NCBI GenBank assembly: GCA_036406615.1
Contig: DASXAQ010000103.1
Location: forward strand, 62,001 to 126,000
From: DASXAQ01 sp036406615
GTDB lineage: Bacteria > Actinomycetota > UBA4738
Reading direction: 5' to 3'
DNA length: 64,000 nucleotides
Below, piece after piece: positions 33,660 to 41,280 of the stretch (position 1 is the stretch's first letter; each line of letters opens with the position of its first letter). The notes under the pieces were generated by a model. The model worked only from the letters and a program-made list of their open reading frames with translations, did no database searches and was not told the origin of the DNA. The position numbers and the translations under genes are program-made.

Positions 33660-33690
33660 CGAGGGCGGGGGCTCTGCGCCCCCGCCCTCG
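33660..33690. terminator. Strong hairpin between convergent genes
   Basis: A perfect 13-bp stem (CGAGGGCGGGGGC with GCCCCCGCCCTCG) encloses the loop TCTGC. It lies between the converging M23 gene (stop 33610) and S53 gene (stop 33711) and can act in both directions. Confidence 0.8.
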
Positions 33691-33710
33691 GTCGTGACCG
33701 CGCCGGTCGG

Positions 33711-35087
33711 CTACGAGCCGGCCAGCTCGTTCACCAGGGCCGCGGCATCCAGCGTGCCGACCCCCGTCGAGAGGTCGTAGCCGGGCAGCGCGTCGAATCC
33801 CTGCACCGTGAACGTCTGGTTGTCCTGCGTGAACGTGACCGTGTTGTTGCCGGACGTCACGTCGACGATCCCCGCCGCGTGCTTCTGCGACAGGTTGTAC
33901 AGCGCCGGGTTGATCCACCCCAGGGAGTGTCCGGCCGCCTGGTCGGCGATCGAGACCACGCCCGCGAACATCGGGGTCGCCCAGCTGGTGCCGCCCACGA
34001 TGTAGTAGCCGGGCGGCAGTCCGGGGAACCCGAGGTACGTGATCGCGCCGCCGTCGACGGCCGCGCTCATCGAGATGTCCGGAACGCCGCGGCGGCTGCC
34101 GACGACGTCGGCGACGCTGCGCTGGAACGACGGGCGGGCGAAGAAGATCGACTCGCCGCCGCCGCTGGCCGCCGGGGCCGGCACCGCGTTGACGTTCGGG
34201 TTGTACGTGTCGTTCCACACGTTGTCGGCCGCCGTCCGGTTGCCGTCGGCGTCCAGGTGCAGCTGCGTCCCGCCCACGCCGGTCACCAGCGGGTCGCTGG
34301 CGGGCCACTGCGTCACCTGCTGCGTGTAGTAGCGCGTCAGGTCGTGCTTGAACCCGGTCGCGCCGGCGTCACCGCTGCCGGCCAGGACCGTGATGCCGGC
34401 CTGCTTGGCCCGGACGTACGTCCCGCGAAGGCCGTTGATGACCCCCTTGCCGCTGAACGTCTTCTCGGTGGCCGCGAAGCTCTGCGAGATGACCGACGCC
34501 AGGCGGTTGCTGATGACGTAGTTCTCCGACCGCATGATGTCCGGGAATCCGTGCAGCCCTTCGGTTTCGCTCACGGGAGTCTCGACCAGCAGGATGTTGG
34601 CTCCCGGCGCGACCGAGTGCGCCCACTCCACGTCGAGCGAGGTCTCGACCGCCCAGTTGAACATGTCGGAGTTCGGGTCGAACGGCGGGATGGGACCTGC
34701 CGGCGTGATGATGTTGAAGTTCGGCGGAGCCGGCAGCCCGAAGTCGGAGTCGAACTGCGCCAGGTCCGCCTCGATCGTCGGCGACCCGAACGAGTCGACG
34801 ATCGCGATCGTCTGGCCCGTCCCATCTAGGCCCTGCCCGTACAGCGTGTTGAGGTCGTACGCGTTCTGGATCTGGAACGGCGCGTAGCAGGCGATCCCGA
34901 AGTCCGCCTCGCAGTCGGCCGTGGTCGGCGGCTGCGCGGAGACGAAGTGCGCCTGCAGGCCCTTCCAGTTGATCCACTTCGTGTGCGAGTTCGGCTTGGT
35001 GCCTGCGAGCGCGCCCACGCTCGCTACCGCGAGCACCAGCCCGGCCACCGCACCGGCGATGGCCACCTTGCGGACGATTCCTGACAT
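33711..35087 (-). CDS. Exported S53 (sedolisin/kumamolisin-type) serine-carboxyl protease without the usual propeptide
   Basis: 458 residues. Signal peptide 1-29 (VAIAGAVAGLVLAVASVGAL). The catalytic set is complete: Glu148 and Asp152 in VETSLDVEWAH, the oxyanion Asp240 in GSGDAGA, and the nucleophile Ser368 in GGTSWATPM. A C-terminal calcium site is suggested by IVDVTSGNN and PGYDLSTGVGT. Only about 60 residues separate the signal from the catalytic core, whereas classic sedolisins carry an activation domain of about 150-180 residues. The ATG at 35087 is chosen because AGAGGAGG lies directly upstream. It stands between two M23 peptidase genes. Confidence 0.88.
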   Translation of the reverse strand: MSGIVRKVAIAGAVAGLVLAVASVGALAGTKPNSHTKWINWKGLQAHFVSAQPPTTADCEADFGIACYAPFQIQNAYDLNTLYGQGLDGTGQTIAIVDSFGSPTIEADLAQFDSDFGLPAPPNFNIITPAGPIPPFDPNSDMFNWAVETSLDVEWAHSVAPGANILLVETPVSETEGLHGFPDIMRSENYVISNRLASVISQSFAATEKTFSGKGVINGLRGTYVRAKQAGITVLAGSGDAGATGFKHDLTRYYTQQVTQWPASDPLVTGVGGTQLHLDADGNRTAADNVWNDTYNPNVNAVPAPAASGGGESIFFARPSFQRSVADVVGSRRGVPDISMSAAVDGGAITYLGFPGLPPGYYIVGGTSWATPMFAGVVSIADQAAGHSLGWINPALYNLSQKHAAGIVDVTSGNNTVTFTQDNQTFTVQGFDALPGYDLSTGVGTLDAAALVNELAGS

Positions 35088-35187
35088 CTGACCTCCTCTC
35101 GGCCCCCCTCGAATCGGGGCGAACGCTCCAAAAAACCATGAGCGCACCGAATTGGTCAAATCCGCAACCATGCCACACGGGATGGAA

Positions 35188-35203
35188 CGATCCCACGGGA
35201 TCG
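35188..35203. promoter_or_regulatory. Palindromic operator candidate
   Basis: CGATCCCACGGGATCG has two 7-base arms and a 2-base centre. It lies in the divergent region between the S53 and second M23 genes, 22 bases upstream of the M23 -35 box. CACGGGAT is also present as a direct repeat at 35176-35183. Confidence 0.35.
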
Positions 35204-35224
35204 CGGCTGGTCAGGGCGCTCGCG

Positions 35225-35254
35225 TTGACATGTCCCGCCGGGCTCCTGTAGGGA
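35225..35254 (+). promoter_or_regulatory. Promoter of the second M23 gene (leaderless)
   Basis: Perfect TTGACA at 35225-35230, an 18-base spacer, and TAGGGA at 35249-35254, followed by 8 bases and the GTG at 35263. Confidence 0.6.
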
Positions 35255-35262
35255 TAGGGACC

Positions 35263-36423
35263 GTGCCTGGGCCACGGCTTCCCCACGCGGTCCGCTCGGC
35301 GGCGATCGCCGCCGCAGCCGTCGTGATCTCCCTCGCGGCGATCGTGCCCGTTCGTGCGGACACCCACAGCCAGCTGAGCAGCGCGCAGGCGAAGCTCAAC
35401 TCCCTGATCAGGAAGGTCAAGGTGGCCCAGCGCGCCGAGAACGCCGTTCAGGCTCAGCTGACCGCGCTGGCCGCCCAGATCAGCGAAGTCCAGACGAAGA
35501 TGGCCGAGACGCAGGCCCGGATCCAACAGACGTCCAACCAGATCGCGGCCGCGCAGGCGGCCATCAACCGGCGACAGGGCGAGTTGGACGCCAGGGCCGC
35601 AGAGACCTACGAGGCGGGGCCGGCCAGCGAGCTCGAGCTGTTGCTGGGCTCCACGTCCATCGCCGACCTCACCGACCGGATCGAGCTGGCGGACGCCGCC
35701 GCGCGGTCGGACCAGGACCTGATCGACGCGCTGCACGACCAGCAGAACGTCCTTCGACAGCGCCAGACTCAGCTGCGGCAGCTGCAGGCCACGTTGCTGG
35801 CCCAGCAGGCGCAGCTGGAGCAACAGCAATCGGCGCTGAACGTGAAGCTCGCCGCCGCGAAGAAGGTGTTCGACCGGCTGGCGGGCGCCAAGCGGCAGGC
35901 CGAGAGGCTCGTGTCGACGCTGAAGCGACGGGCCGCCGCGGAGGCTCGCGCCGCGCTGGGGCGGGCCGTGTTCTTCGGCGGCGGGGGACCGAGCATCTCG
36001 GGCGTGCTCCTGACGTGCCCCGTCCGCGGGCCGCACGGCTACGTGGACGACTTCGGCGCGCCGCGACCCGGCCACATCCATGCCGGCGTCGACATGCAGG
36101 CCGGCGAGGGCACGCCCATCGTCGCGCCGTTCCCGGGCAATGCGGTGCGGACGTGGGATCCCGGCGGCGGCAACGGCGTGATGGTCTACGGCGCGCTCGG
36201 CTACGCCTACAACGCGCACCTGTCGAGCTACGGCACGCTCGGCAGCGTGAGCACCGGCACCGTCATCGGGTACGTCGGCGCCACGGGCGACGCGACCGGA
36301 CCCCACGACCACTTCGAGTGGCACCCGAACACGATCCCGGCTCACCCGTACGTGAGCCCATACGGCTACAGCGTGGTGGGGACCGCGATCGACCCGTTCC
36401 CGTATCTGAACTCGGTCTGCTAG
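35263..36423 (+). CDS. Exported M23 metallopeptidase with long coiled coil (paralogue)
   Basis: 386 residues. The GTG at 35263 places the signal peptide at the very N-terminus (SAAIAAAAVVISLAAIVPVR, then A), which agrees with the promoter. A coiled coil runs from about 32 to 235. The M23 domain has HAGVDMQAGEGTP (HxxxD) and PHDHFEWHP (HxH). The shared segments VRGPHGYVDDFGAPR and YNAHLSSYGTLG show it is a paralogue of the 32393 gene. It probably acts on peptidoglycan. Its TAG overlaps the stop of the convergent DedA gene in the sequence CTAG. Confidence 0.88.
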   Translation: MPGPRLPHAVRSAAIAAAAVVISLAAIVPVRADTHSQLSSAQAKLNSLIRKVKVAQRAENAVQAQLTALAAQISEVQTKMAETQARIQQTSNQIAAAQAAINRRQGELDARAAETYEAGPASELELLLGSTSIADLTDRIELADAAARSDQDLIDALHDQQNVLRQRQTQLRQLQATLLAQQAQLEQQQSALNVKLAAAKKVFDRLAGAKRQAERLVSTLKRRAAAEARAALGRAVFFGGGGPSISGVLLTCPVRGPHGYVDDFGAPRPGHIHAGVDMQAGEGTPIVAPFPGNAVRTWDPGGGNGVMVYGALGYAYNAHLSSYGTLGSVSTGTVIGYVGATGDATGPHDHFEWHPNTIPAHPYVSPYGYSVVGTAIDPFPYLNSVC

Positions 36424-37118
36424 CGACCCTCTGCCGGTTCGTCGTCCCGGGCTGGGGGCTTCGGGCTGCCGACGTCATCCGTGCCGGAACCCTGCTTCCG
36501 CCGCCCTCGGAACCGGTTCCAGGCCAGCCGTCCCAGGATCACGGCCGCCAGCAGCCCGAGCATGATCAGCCCGAACCGCGAGAGCACCCGGTCGATCACG
36601 TCCAGCCGGCGGCCGAAGACATACCCGAAGATCGAGATGCCGGCCGCCCACACCAGGATGGCCGGAACGTCGAACAGCAGGAACCGGCGGTACGGCATCC
36701 GCGACAGGCCCGCGACGAACGGCACGAACGCCCCGGCCGCGGTGGCGAAGCGCCCGATCGCCACCGTGCGTCCGCCGTTCTTGCGGAAGAAGGCTTCCGC
36801 CTGCGCCAGCCGGCCGGTCATGCGCGAGCCGAACGGGAGCCGCATCAGCAACGCCGCCCCGTAGCGCCGGCCCAGCCAGTACCCGATCGACTCGCCGACG
36901 CAGGCCGCCAGGGACGCGACCAGGATCACCAGCGGCAGCGCGAGCTGGCCCTTGGCCGAGTACACGCCGCCCAGGGCCAGGATGATGTCGCCGGGGATGA
37001 TCAGGCCGACGAAGACCGAGCGCTCGGCAAGCACGCCGCCGGCGATCACGGCGTAGCCCGCCACCGAGTACAGCGGCTCGATGAAATCGACGATCCGTTC
37101 GACGAGCGCGGCAAGCAT
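36420..37118 (-). CDS. DedA-family membrane protein
   Basis: 232 residues. ERSVFVGLIIPGDIILALGG near residue 35, GESIGYWLGRRYG, then AIGRFATAAGAFVPFVAGLS and RMPYRRFLLFDVPAILVWA are the DedA/SNARE-associated (VTT) signatures, with about five membrane segments. Family members flip lipid carriers such as undecaprenyl phosphate or phosphatidylethanolamine, or support membrane potential. The usual Arg in the GRF(I/V)P region is replaced here by GRFATAAG. The C-terminal 30 residues are hydrophilic and charged. Confidence 0.9.
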   Translation of the reverse strand: MLAALVERIVDFIEPLYSVAGYAVIAGGVLAERSVFVGLIIPGDIILALGGVYSAKGQLALPLVILVASLAACVGESIGYWLGRRYGAALLMRLPFGSRMTGRLAQAEAFFRKNGGRTVAIGRFATAAGAFVPFVAGLSRMPYRRFLLFDVPAILVWAAGISIFGYVFGRRLDVIDRVLSRFGLIMLGLLAAVILGRLAWNRFRGRRKQGSGTDDVGSPKPPARDDEPAEGR

Positions 37119-37180
37119 GGGTCCCGTACTAGTCTTGCCGGGTTCGGCGCCGGAGACCAGCGTCCCGCAATGGAGGTCCG

Positions 37181-38044
37181 ATGAAGGCCGAAGACGTGTC
37201 GAAGGTGGGGGTGGTGGGCTGTGGACTCATGGGCTCGGGGATCGTCGAGGTCTGCGCCCGCGCGGGCCTCGGAGTCACGTTCGTCGAGGCCGACCAGGAG
37301 CGCGTGGCCAACGGTCAGCGCCTGATCGAGACCTCGCTCGGGCGCGCGGTGGACCGCGGGAAGCTGGAGGCCGGAGCGCGGGACGAGGCGCTTTCCCGGA
37401 TCGAGTCGTCCACCGACCTATCGGCCCTGGCCGATGCCGACCTGGTCATCGAGGCGGTGATCGAGCTGTCCGACGAGAAGCGCCGCGTCTTCGGGCGCCT
37501 GGACGAGGTCACCCGGCCCGAGGTCGTGCTGGCGTCGAACACGTCGTCGATCCCGATCGTCGACCTGGCGTCGGTGACGAAGCGGCCCGATCGCGTGCTG
37601 GGCATGCACTTCTTCAACCCACCGCCGGTGATGGGCCTGCTCGAGCTGGTGCGCTCGATCGAGACGTCCGACGAGACGATGGCGTTCGCGCGCGCCATGG
37701 GCGAACGGCTCGGCAAGCGTGTGGTGGTGGCCAAGGACCGGGCGGGGTTCATCGTCAACATGCTGCTGGTGCCGTACCTGAACGGCGCGATCCGCATGTT
37801 CGAAGAGGGCTTCGCCACCGCCGAGGACATCGACACGGCGATCTCGCTGGGGCTGAACCATCCGATGGGCCCGCTGACGCTGCTGGACTACATCGGCCTG
37901 GACACGGCGATGCACGTCGCCGACGTCCTGTACGAGGAGTTCCGCGACCCGTCGTACGCGCCGCCGCCGCTGCTTCGGCGCATGGTCGCGGCCGGGCGGC
38001 TGGGGCGCAAAACGGGCCGCGGCTTCTACGACTACTCGGCGTAG
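37181..38044 (+). CDS. 3-hydroxyacyl-CoA (3-hydroxybutyryl-CoA) dehydrogenase
   Basis: 287 residues. The NAD motif is VGVVGCGLMGSGIVEVCARA. VLASNTSSIPIVDLA and GMHFFNPPPVM carry the catalytic Ser/Asn and His, and the GFIVNMLLVPYLN region matches the family. The C-terminal domain has GPLTLLDYIGLDTA and GRKTGRGFYDY. It oxidises 3-hydroxybutyryl-CoA to acetoacetyl-CoA or runs in reverse. GGAGG precedes the ATG. The amidohydrolase gene follows 7 bases later. Confidence 0.93.
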   Translation: MKAEDVSKVGVVGCGLMGSGIVEVCARAGLGVTFVEADQERVANGQRLIETSLGRAVDRGKLEAGARDEALSRIESSTDLSALADADLVIEAVIELSDEKRRVFGRLDEVTRPEVVLASNTSSIPIVDLASVTKRPDRVLGMHFFNPPPVMGLLELVRSIETSDETMAFARAMGERLGKRVVVAKDRAGFIVNMLLVPYLNGAIRMFEEGFATAEDIDTAISLGLNHPMGPLTLLDYIGLDTAMHVADVLYEEFRDPSYAPPPLLRRMVAAGRLGRKTGRGFYDYSA

Positions 38045-38051
38045 CGGTCGC

Positions 38052-38912
38052 GTGGCCGGCGCGATCACCGCCGACGTGAAGGCGATCGACCTGCATGTCC
38101 ACCTGCCGACCGAGGAGTGGCTGAGCCAGTCGATCGGGCCGTACCTGGAGGCGACGGAGGCGTACTTCCGCGCGAGGGTGCCGCGCAAGACGATCGAGGA
38201 CGTGGCCGAGGAGTACGCGTCGCGCGGGCTGCTCGGCGTGGTGCTCGACTGGGACGACCACACCGTCACCGGGCGGGGCTGGATGGGCAACGACTGGCTG
38301 GCGGCCCTGGAGACCCGGTTCCCCGGCGTGCTGATTGGCTTCGGGTCCGTCGACCCGCACGACCCCGCGGCGGAACAGGAGCTGCTGCGCTGCAAGGATC
38401 TCGGGCTGCGCGGGCTGAAGTTCCATCCGACCATGCAGCGCTTCGATCCGGCCGACGAGCGGTTCTATCCGCTGTGGGAGCGCGCGCAGGACCTTGGGCT
38501 GATCGCGCTGTTCCACACGGGAACGTGCGGCATCGCGGCCGGCACGCCGGGCGCGGGCGGGACGAAGATCCGCTATTCGCACCCGGGCTTCCTCGACGCG
38601 GTCGGCGCGGACTTCCCCGGGCTGACCTTGATCGCGGCGCATTTCGGCTGGCCGTGGTTCATGGAGTGCCTGGCGATCGCGCTGCACAAGTCGAACGTGT
38701 TCATCGAGCTGTCGGGCTGGGCGCCGAGGTACCTGCCGCCGGAAGTTCGCCGCGAGGTCGGGCGCCGGCTGAACGCGCAGACGCTGTTCGGCAGCGACTA
38801 CCCGTTCATCTCGCTCGACCGGTGGTTCGCGGAGTTCGACGAGCTGGGCCTGGCTCCGAAGGCGAAGGAGGCCGTGCTCCGCGGCAACGCCGCGCGACTG
38901 CTGGCCGTCTGA
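38052..38912 (+). CDS. Amidohydrolase 2-family metal-dependent hydrolase
   Basis: 286 residues, TIM-barrel hydrolase or decarboxylase (PF04909, ACMS-decarboxylase type). IDLHVHLP gives the HxH metal site, GLRGLKFHPTMQRF and LIALFHTGTC additional His, LIAAHFGWPWF the His on strand 6, and LFGSDYPFISL the conserved Asp. Members act on aromatic or 2-pyrone carboxylates and related ring products; the substrate is unknown. It is translated from GTG 7 bases after the dehydrogenase gene, so the two probably share a transcript. Confidence 0.82.
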   Translation: MAGAITADVKAIDLHVHLPTEEWLSQSIGPYLEATEAYFRARVPRKTIEDVAEEYASRGLLGVVLDWDDHTVTGRGWMGNDWLAALETRFPGVLIGFGSVDPHDPAAEQELLRCKDLGLRGLKFHPTMQRFDPADERFYPLWERAQDLGLIALFHTGTCGIAAGTPGAGGTKIRYSHPGFLDAVGADFPGLTLIAAHFGWPWFMECLAIALHKSNVFIELSGWAPRYLPPEVRREVGRRLNAQTLFGSDYPFISLDRWFAEFDELGLAPKAKEAVLRGNAARLLAV

Positions 38913-38919
38913 GGCGCCC

Positions 38920-39849
38920 TCAGTCGATGCGCCCGAGGTAGCGGGCGACGAGCCCGTCCACGTACCCCCACATCTTCGCCGCGTCGATGAACGCCATCAT
39001 CGCCGGCACGCCCACGGCCTCGGCCGCCGCGTCGCCGGGACGGCCGGCGCTCCATCGCCGCCGCGCCCGCCGAAACGGTCGCGCCGCGTAGGCGGCCGCA
39101 CCGGCGGCGGCCAGGCCCAGCAGGGCCGGCCGGCGCGACCGAAGCGCCACAAGCGCGAAACCGTACGTGACGAACCGGATCGCGTGGCGTTCGGGGTACA
39201 TGCCGGCGAGCGCGTCGCCCCGCGCGTAGCGAGCGTACTGGCGCCACGTGGCCGCCAGGGTGGGGCGCACGCGCCAGTACGTGACGGCGTCCGGGGCCAG
39301 GTCCATGCGCGTGCCGCCCGCCTGCAATCGGTGGTTGAGGTACATGTCCTCGCCCACCTCCAGCCACTCGGGGTAGCCGCCGGCGGCATCGAACGCGTCG
39401 CGGCGAAACGCGATCGAGCGGGCCGACGGCATCCAACCGGGCCGGAGCTCGTCGTCCTCCGGGAGTGCGGCCGCGGCGGCGCACCGCTGGAGCAACGACG
39501 TGGCGATCGGGCGGTAGAAGCCTGCGGAGATTGCGGCGCCCCGCTCCATCGGTTCGAGCAGGTGTTCGAGCCAATCGGGGGCCAGGACGCAGTCGGCGTC
39601 GGTCACCGCGATCACGTCGTGGGATGCGGAACGGATGGCCAGGTTCCGCCCGCGGGCGATGTTCGCGCCCGGCTCGGAGATCACCGTGAACTCAGGCGCC
39701 TCGCGAAGCGCCTCGAGCGTGCCGTCGGTCGAGCCGCCGTCGACGATCACCACCTCGTCGGGCGGCCGCGTCTGGGCGCGCACGGAGTCGATGAACTCCC
39801 GGATGTGCTCGCCCGCGTCCTTCACGGTGGCGATCAGCGAGACCTTCAC
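38920..39849 (-). CDS. Family 2 glycosyltransferase with C-terminal membrane region
   Basis: 309 residues. GT2 motifs are VSLIATVKDAGEHIREFIDS, VVIVDGGSTDGTLEAL, ARGRNLAIRSASHDVIAVTD with ADC (DxD-like), and EVGEDMYLNHRLQAGG (the ED motif). Hydrophobic stretches near 225-250 suggest membrane association. It probably adds sugars to a surface lipid or polymer. It follows the GT4 gene in the same direction after 35 bases, and a TACGAT box 9 bases before the GTG could also drive it separately. Confidence 0.88.
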   Translation of the reverse strand: MKVSLIATVKDAGEHIREFIDSVRAQTRPPDEVVIVDGGSTDGTLEALREAPEFTVISEPGANIARGRNLAIRSASHDVIAVTDADCVLAPDWLEHLLEPMERGAAISAGFYRPIATSLLQRCAAAAALPEDDELRPGWMPSARSIAFRRDAFDAAGGYPEWLEVGEDMYLNHRLQAGGTRMDLAPDAVTYWRVRPTLAATWRQYARYARGDALAGMYPERHAIRFVTYGFALVALRSRRPALLGLAAAGAAAYAARPFRRARRRWSAGRPGDAAAEAVGVPAMMAFIDAAKMWGYVDGLVARYLGRID

Positions 39850-39884
39850 ACCGGGGGGATCGTAGCGCGGGCGGGTCCCGCGCC

Positions 39885-41000
39885 CTAGGACACCTGCTTG
39901 TAGACCTCCAGGGTCCGCCTCGCCGTCTCCGTCCACGAATAGCCGGCCGCTCGAGCCAGGCCCGCCTCGCGCAGCCGGGCCGCGAGCGCGGCGTCGGTCG
40001 TCACGCGCTCCAGCGCGTCGGCCAGAGCCCCGGTCGAGCGCGGGTCCACCGGGACGGCCGCCTCGCCCGCCACCTCCGGCAGCGACGAGGATGTGGAGAC
40101 CACGCACGGAATGCCGCGCGCCATCGCGTCGAGCACCGGCAGGCCGAACCCCTCGTACAGCGACGGGTAGGCGAACGCGGCCGCGCCCCGGTACAGCGCG
40201 TCGAGGTCGGGCGCGGGGACGTGCCCGGTCAGCACGACCTCGCCGGGTCCGTCGATCTCCAGTTCGCGCATCAGCGACTGGGGGTGCCACCCCATGGGGC
40301 CGGCCAGCACGAGGGCGTGGGGCGCGCCGCTTGCCACCAGCCGGCGGTAGGCGCGCACCAGGCGGGTCAGGTTCTTGCGCGGTTCGAGCGTCCCGGCGAA
40401 CAGCACGTAGGGCGCGCGTACTTTCAACCGGTGCAGCACGTCGTCGACGTCGGCGTCGGTGTGGTCGAGCGACGGACCGAGCGGCACGACCCGCACGCGG
40501 GACGGATCGATGCGGGTTCGGCGGACCAGGTCCTCCGCCGTGTGGCGGGACACGGCGATCACCGCGTCGGCCGTGCGGACCGCGCGGCGCAGGCCCGCCC
40601 GGAACATCAGCCTCCACTGCCGCGGGAAGGTCTCCGGCTCGGTCAGGAATGCCACGTCGTGGACGGTGACCACCAGGCGCTGTCGCGGGCCGGGCGGCGG
40701 GACCGCCGACGGCGACGGGGCGTGTAGCAGGTCCAGGCCGCCGAGCGACGCCGGCAGCGCGGGCCGCTGCAGCAGCGCCCAGCGCGGGTAGAGCTGGCGG
40801 ATGCTGCCGGGCAGCTCTTCGATCCAGTAGTCGCGCATCCACCGTTCGGGACGGGCCTCGGGGATGCGCGCGTGGAACAGAGCGACCTGCATCGACGGGT
40901 CCTGTTCGACCAGCGCCGGGACCAGCCGGCGGACGTAGGACCCGATGCCGCCCGGCACGGGGTACAGGCACTGGTCGACGTGGAAGGCGAGCGTGGTCAC
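39885..41000 (-). CDS. Family 4 glycosyltransferase
   Basis: 371 residues, GT-B fold. The N-domain has PVPGGIGSYVRRLVPAL and LVVTVHDVAFLTEPE. The C-domain has VLFAGTLEPRKNLTRLVRAY, VVLTGHVPAPDLDALYRGAA and PSLYEGFGLPVLDAMARGIP (the E-x7-E region). It likely extends a cell-surface glycan using a nucleotide sugar. The nearby GT2 gene reads in the same direction. The GTG start has no strong ribosome-binding site. Confidence 0.9.
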   Translation of the reverse strand: MTTLAFHVDQCLYPVPGGIGSYVRRLVPALVEQDPSMQVALFHARIPEARPERWMRDYWIEELPGSIRQLYPRWALLQRPALPASLGGLDLLHAPSPSAVPPPGPRQRLVVTVHDVAFLTEPETFPRQWRLMFRAGLRRAVRTADAVIAVSRHTAEDLVRRTRIDPSRVRVVPLGPSLDHTDADVDDVLHRLKVRAPYVLFAGTLEPRKNLTRLVRAYRRLVASGAPHALVLAGPMGWHPQSLMRELEIDGPGEVVLTGHVPAPDLDALYRGAAAFAYPSLYEGFGLPVLDAMARGIPCVVSTSSSLPEVAGEAAVPVDPRSTGALADALERVTTDAALAARLREAGLARAAGYSWTETARRTLEVYKQVS

Positions 41001-41018
41001 GCGGCGGCCCGCATGGAG

Positions 41019-41267
41019 CTAGCGCGGGTCTCGCGAGGACGCGTCGCGCGGAGTCGCGTCGCCTCGCGACCACGGCCGGGCAACGGCGCCGCGCCAGCCG
41101 CCGGGGCTGCCGGCTCGCGGGCGACCACGCCCGCGCCCGTCTTCGCGCCGGCCGGCCTGCGCCCACGCGTGGGGGTCGCCGGACGACGCCCGGGCGAGCT
41201 CGTCGATGGCCGCCTGGACGATCCTTCGCTCTCGCGCCGACAGATCGTCGGGGATCTCGTATGGCAT
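41019..41267 (-). CDS. Small protein after the carboxylase beta gene, possible epsilon-type subunit
   Basis: 82 residues. A helical N-terminus (SARERRIVQAAIDELARA) is followed by a Trp-containing basic tail (PHAWAQAGRRED, then GGWRGAVARPW). Its size, position 13 bases downstream of the carboxyltransferase gene and Trp/Arg-rich tail recall actinobacterial acyl-CoA carboxylase epsilon subunits. The similarity is loose. GGAG precedes the ATG. If correct it would stabilise the alpha-beta complex. Confidence 0.5.
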   Translation of the reverse strand: MPYEIPDDLSARERRIVQAAIDELARASSGDPHAWAQAGRREDGRGRGRPRAGSPGGWRGAVARPWSRGDATPRDASSRDPR

Positions 41268-41280
41268 GCCCGTGCTCCGG

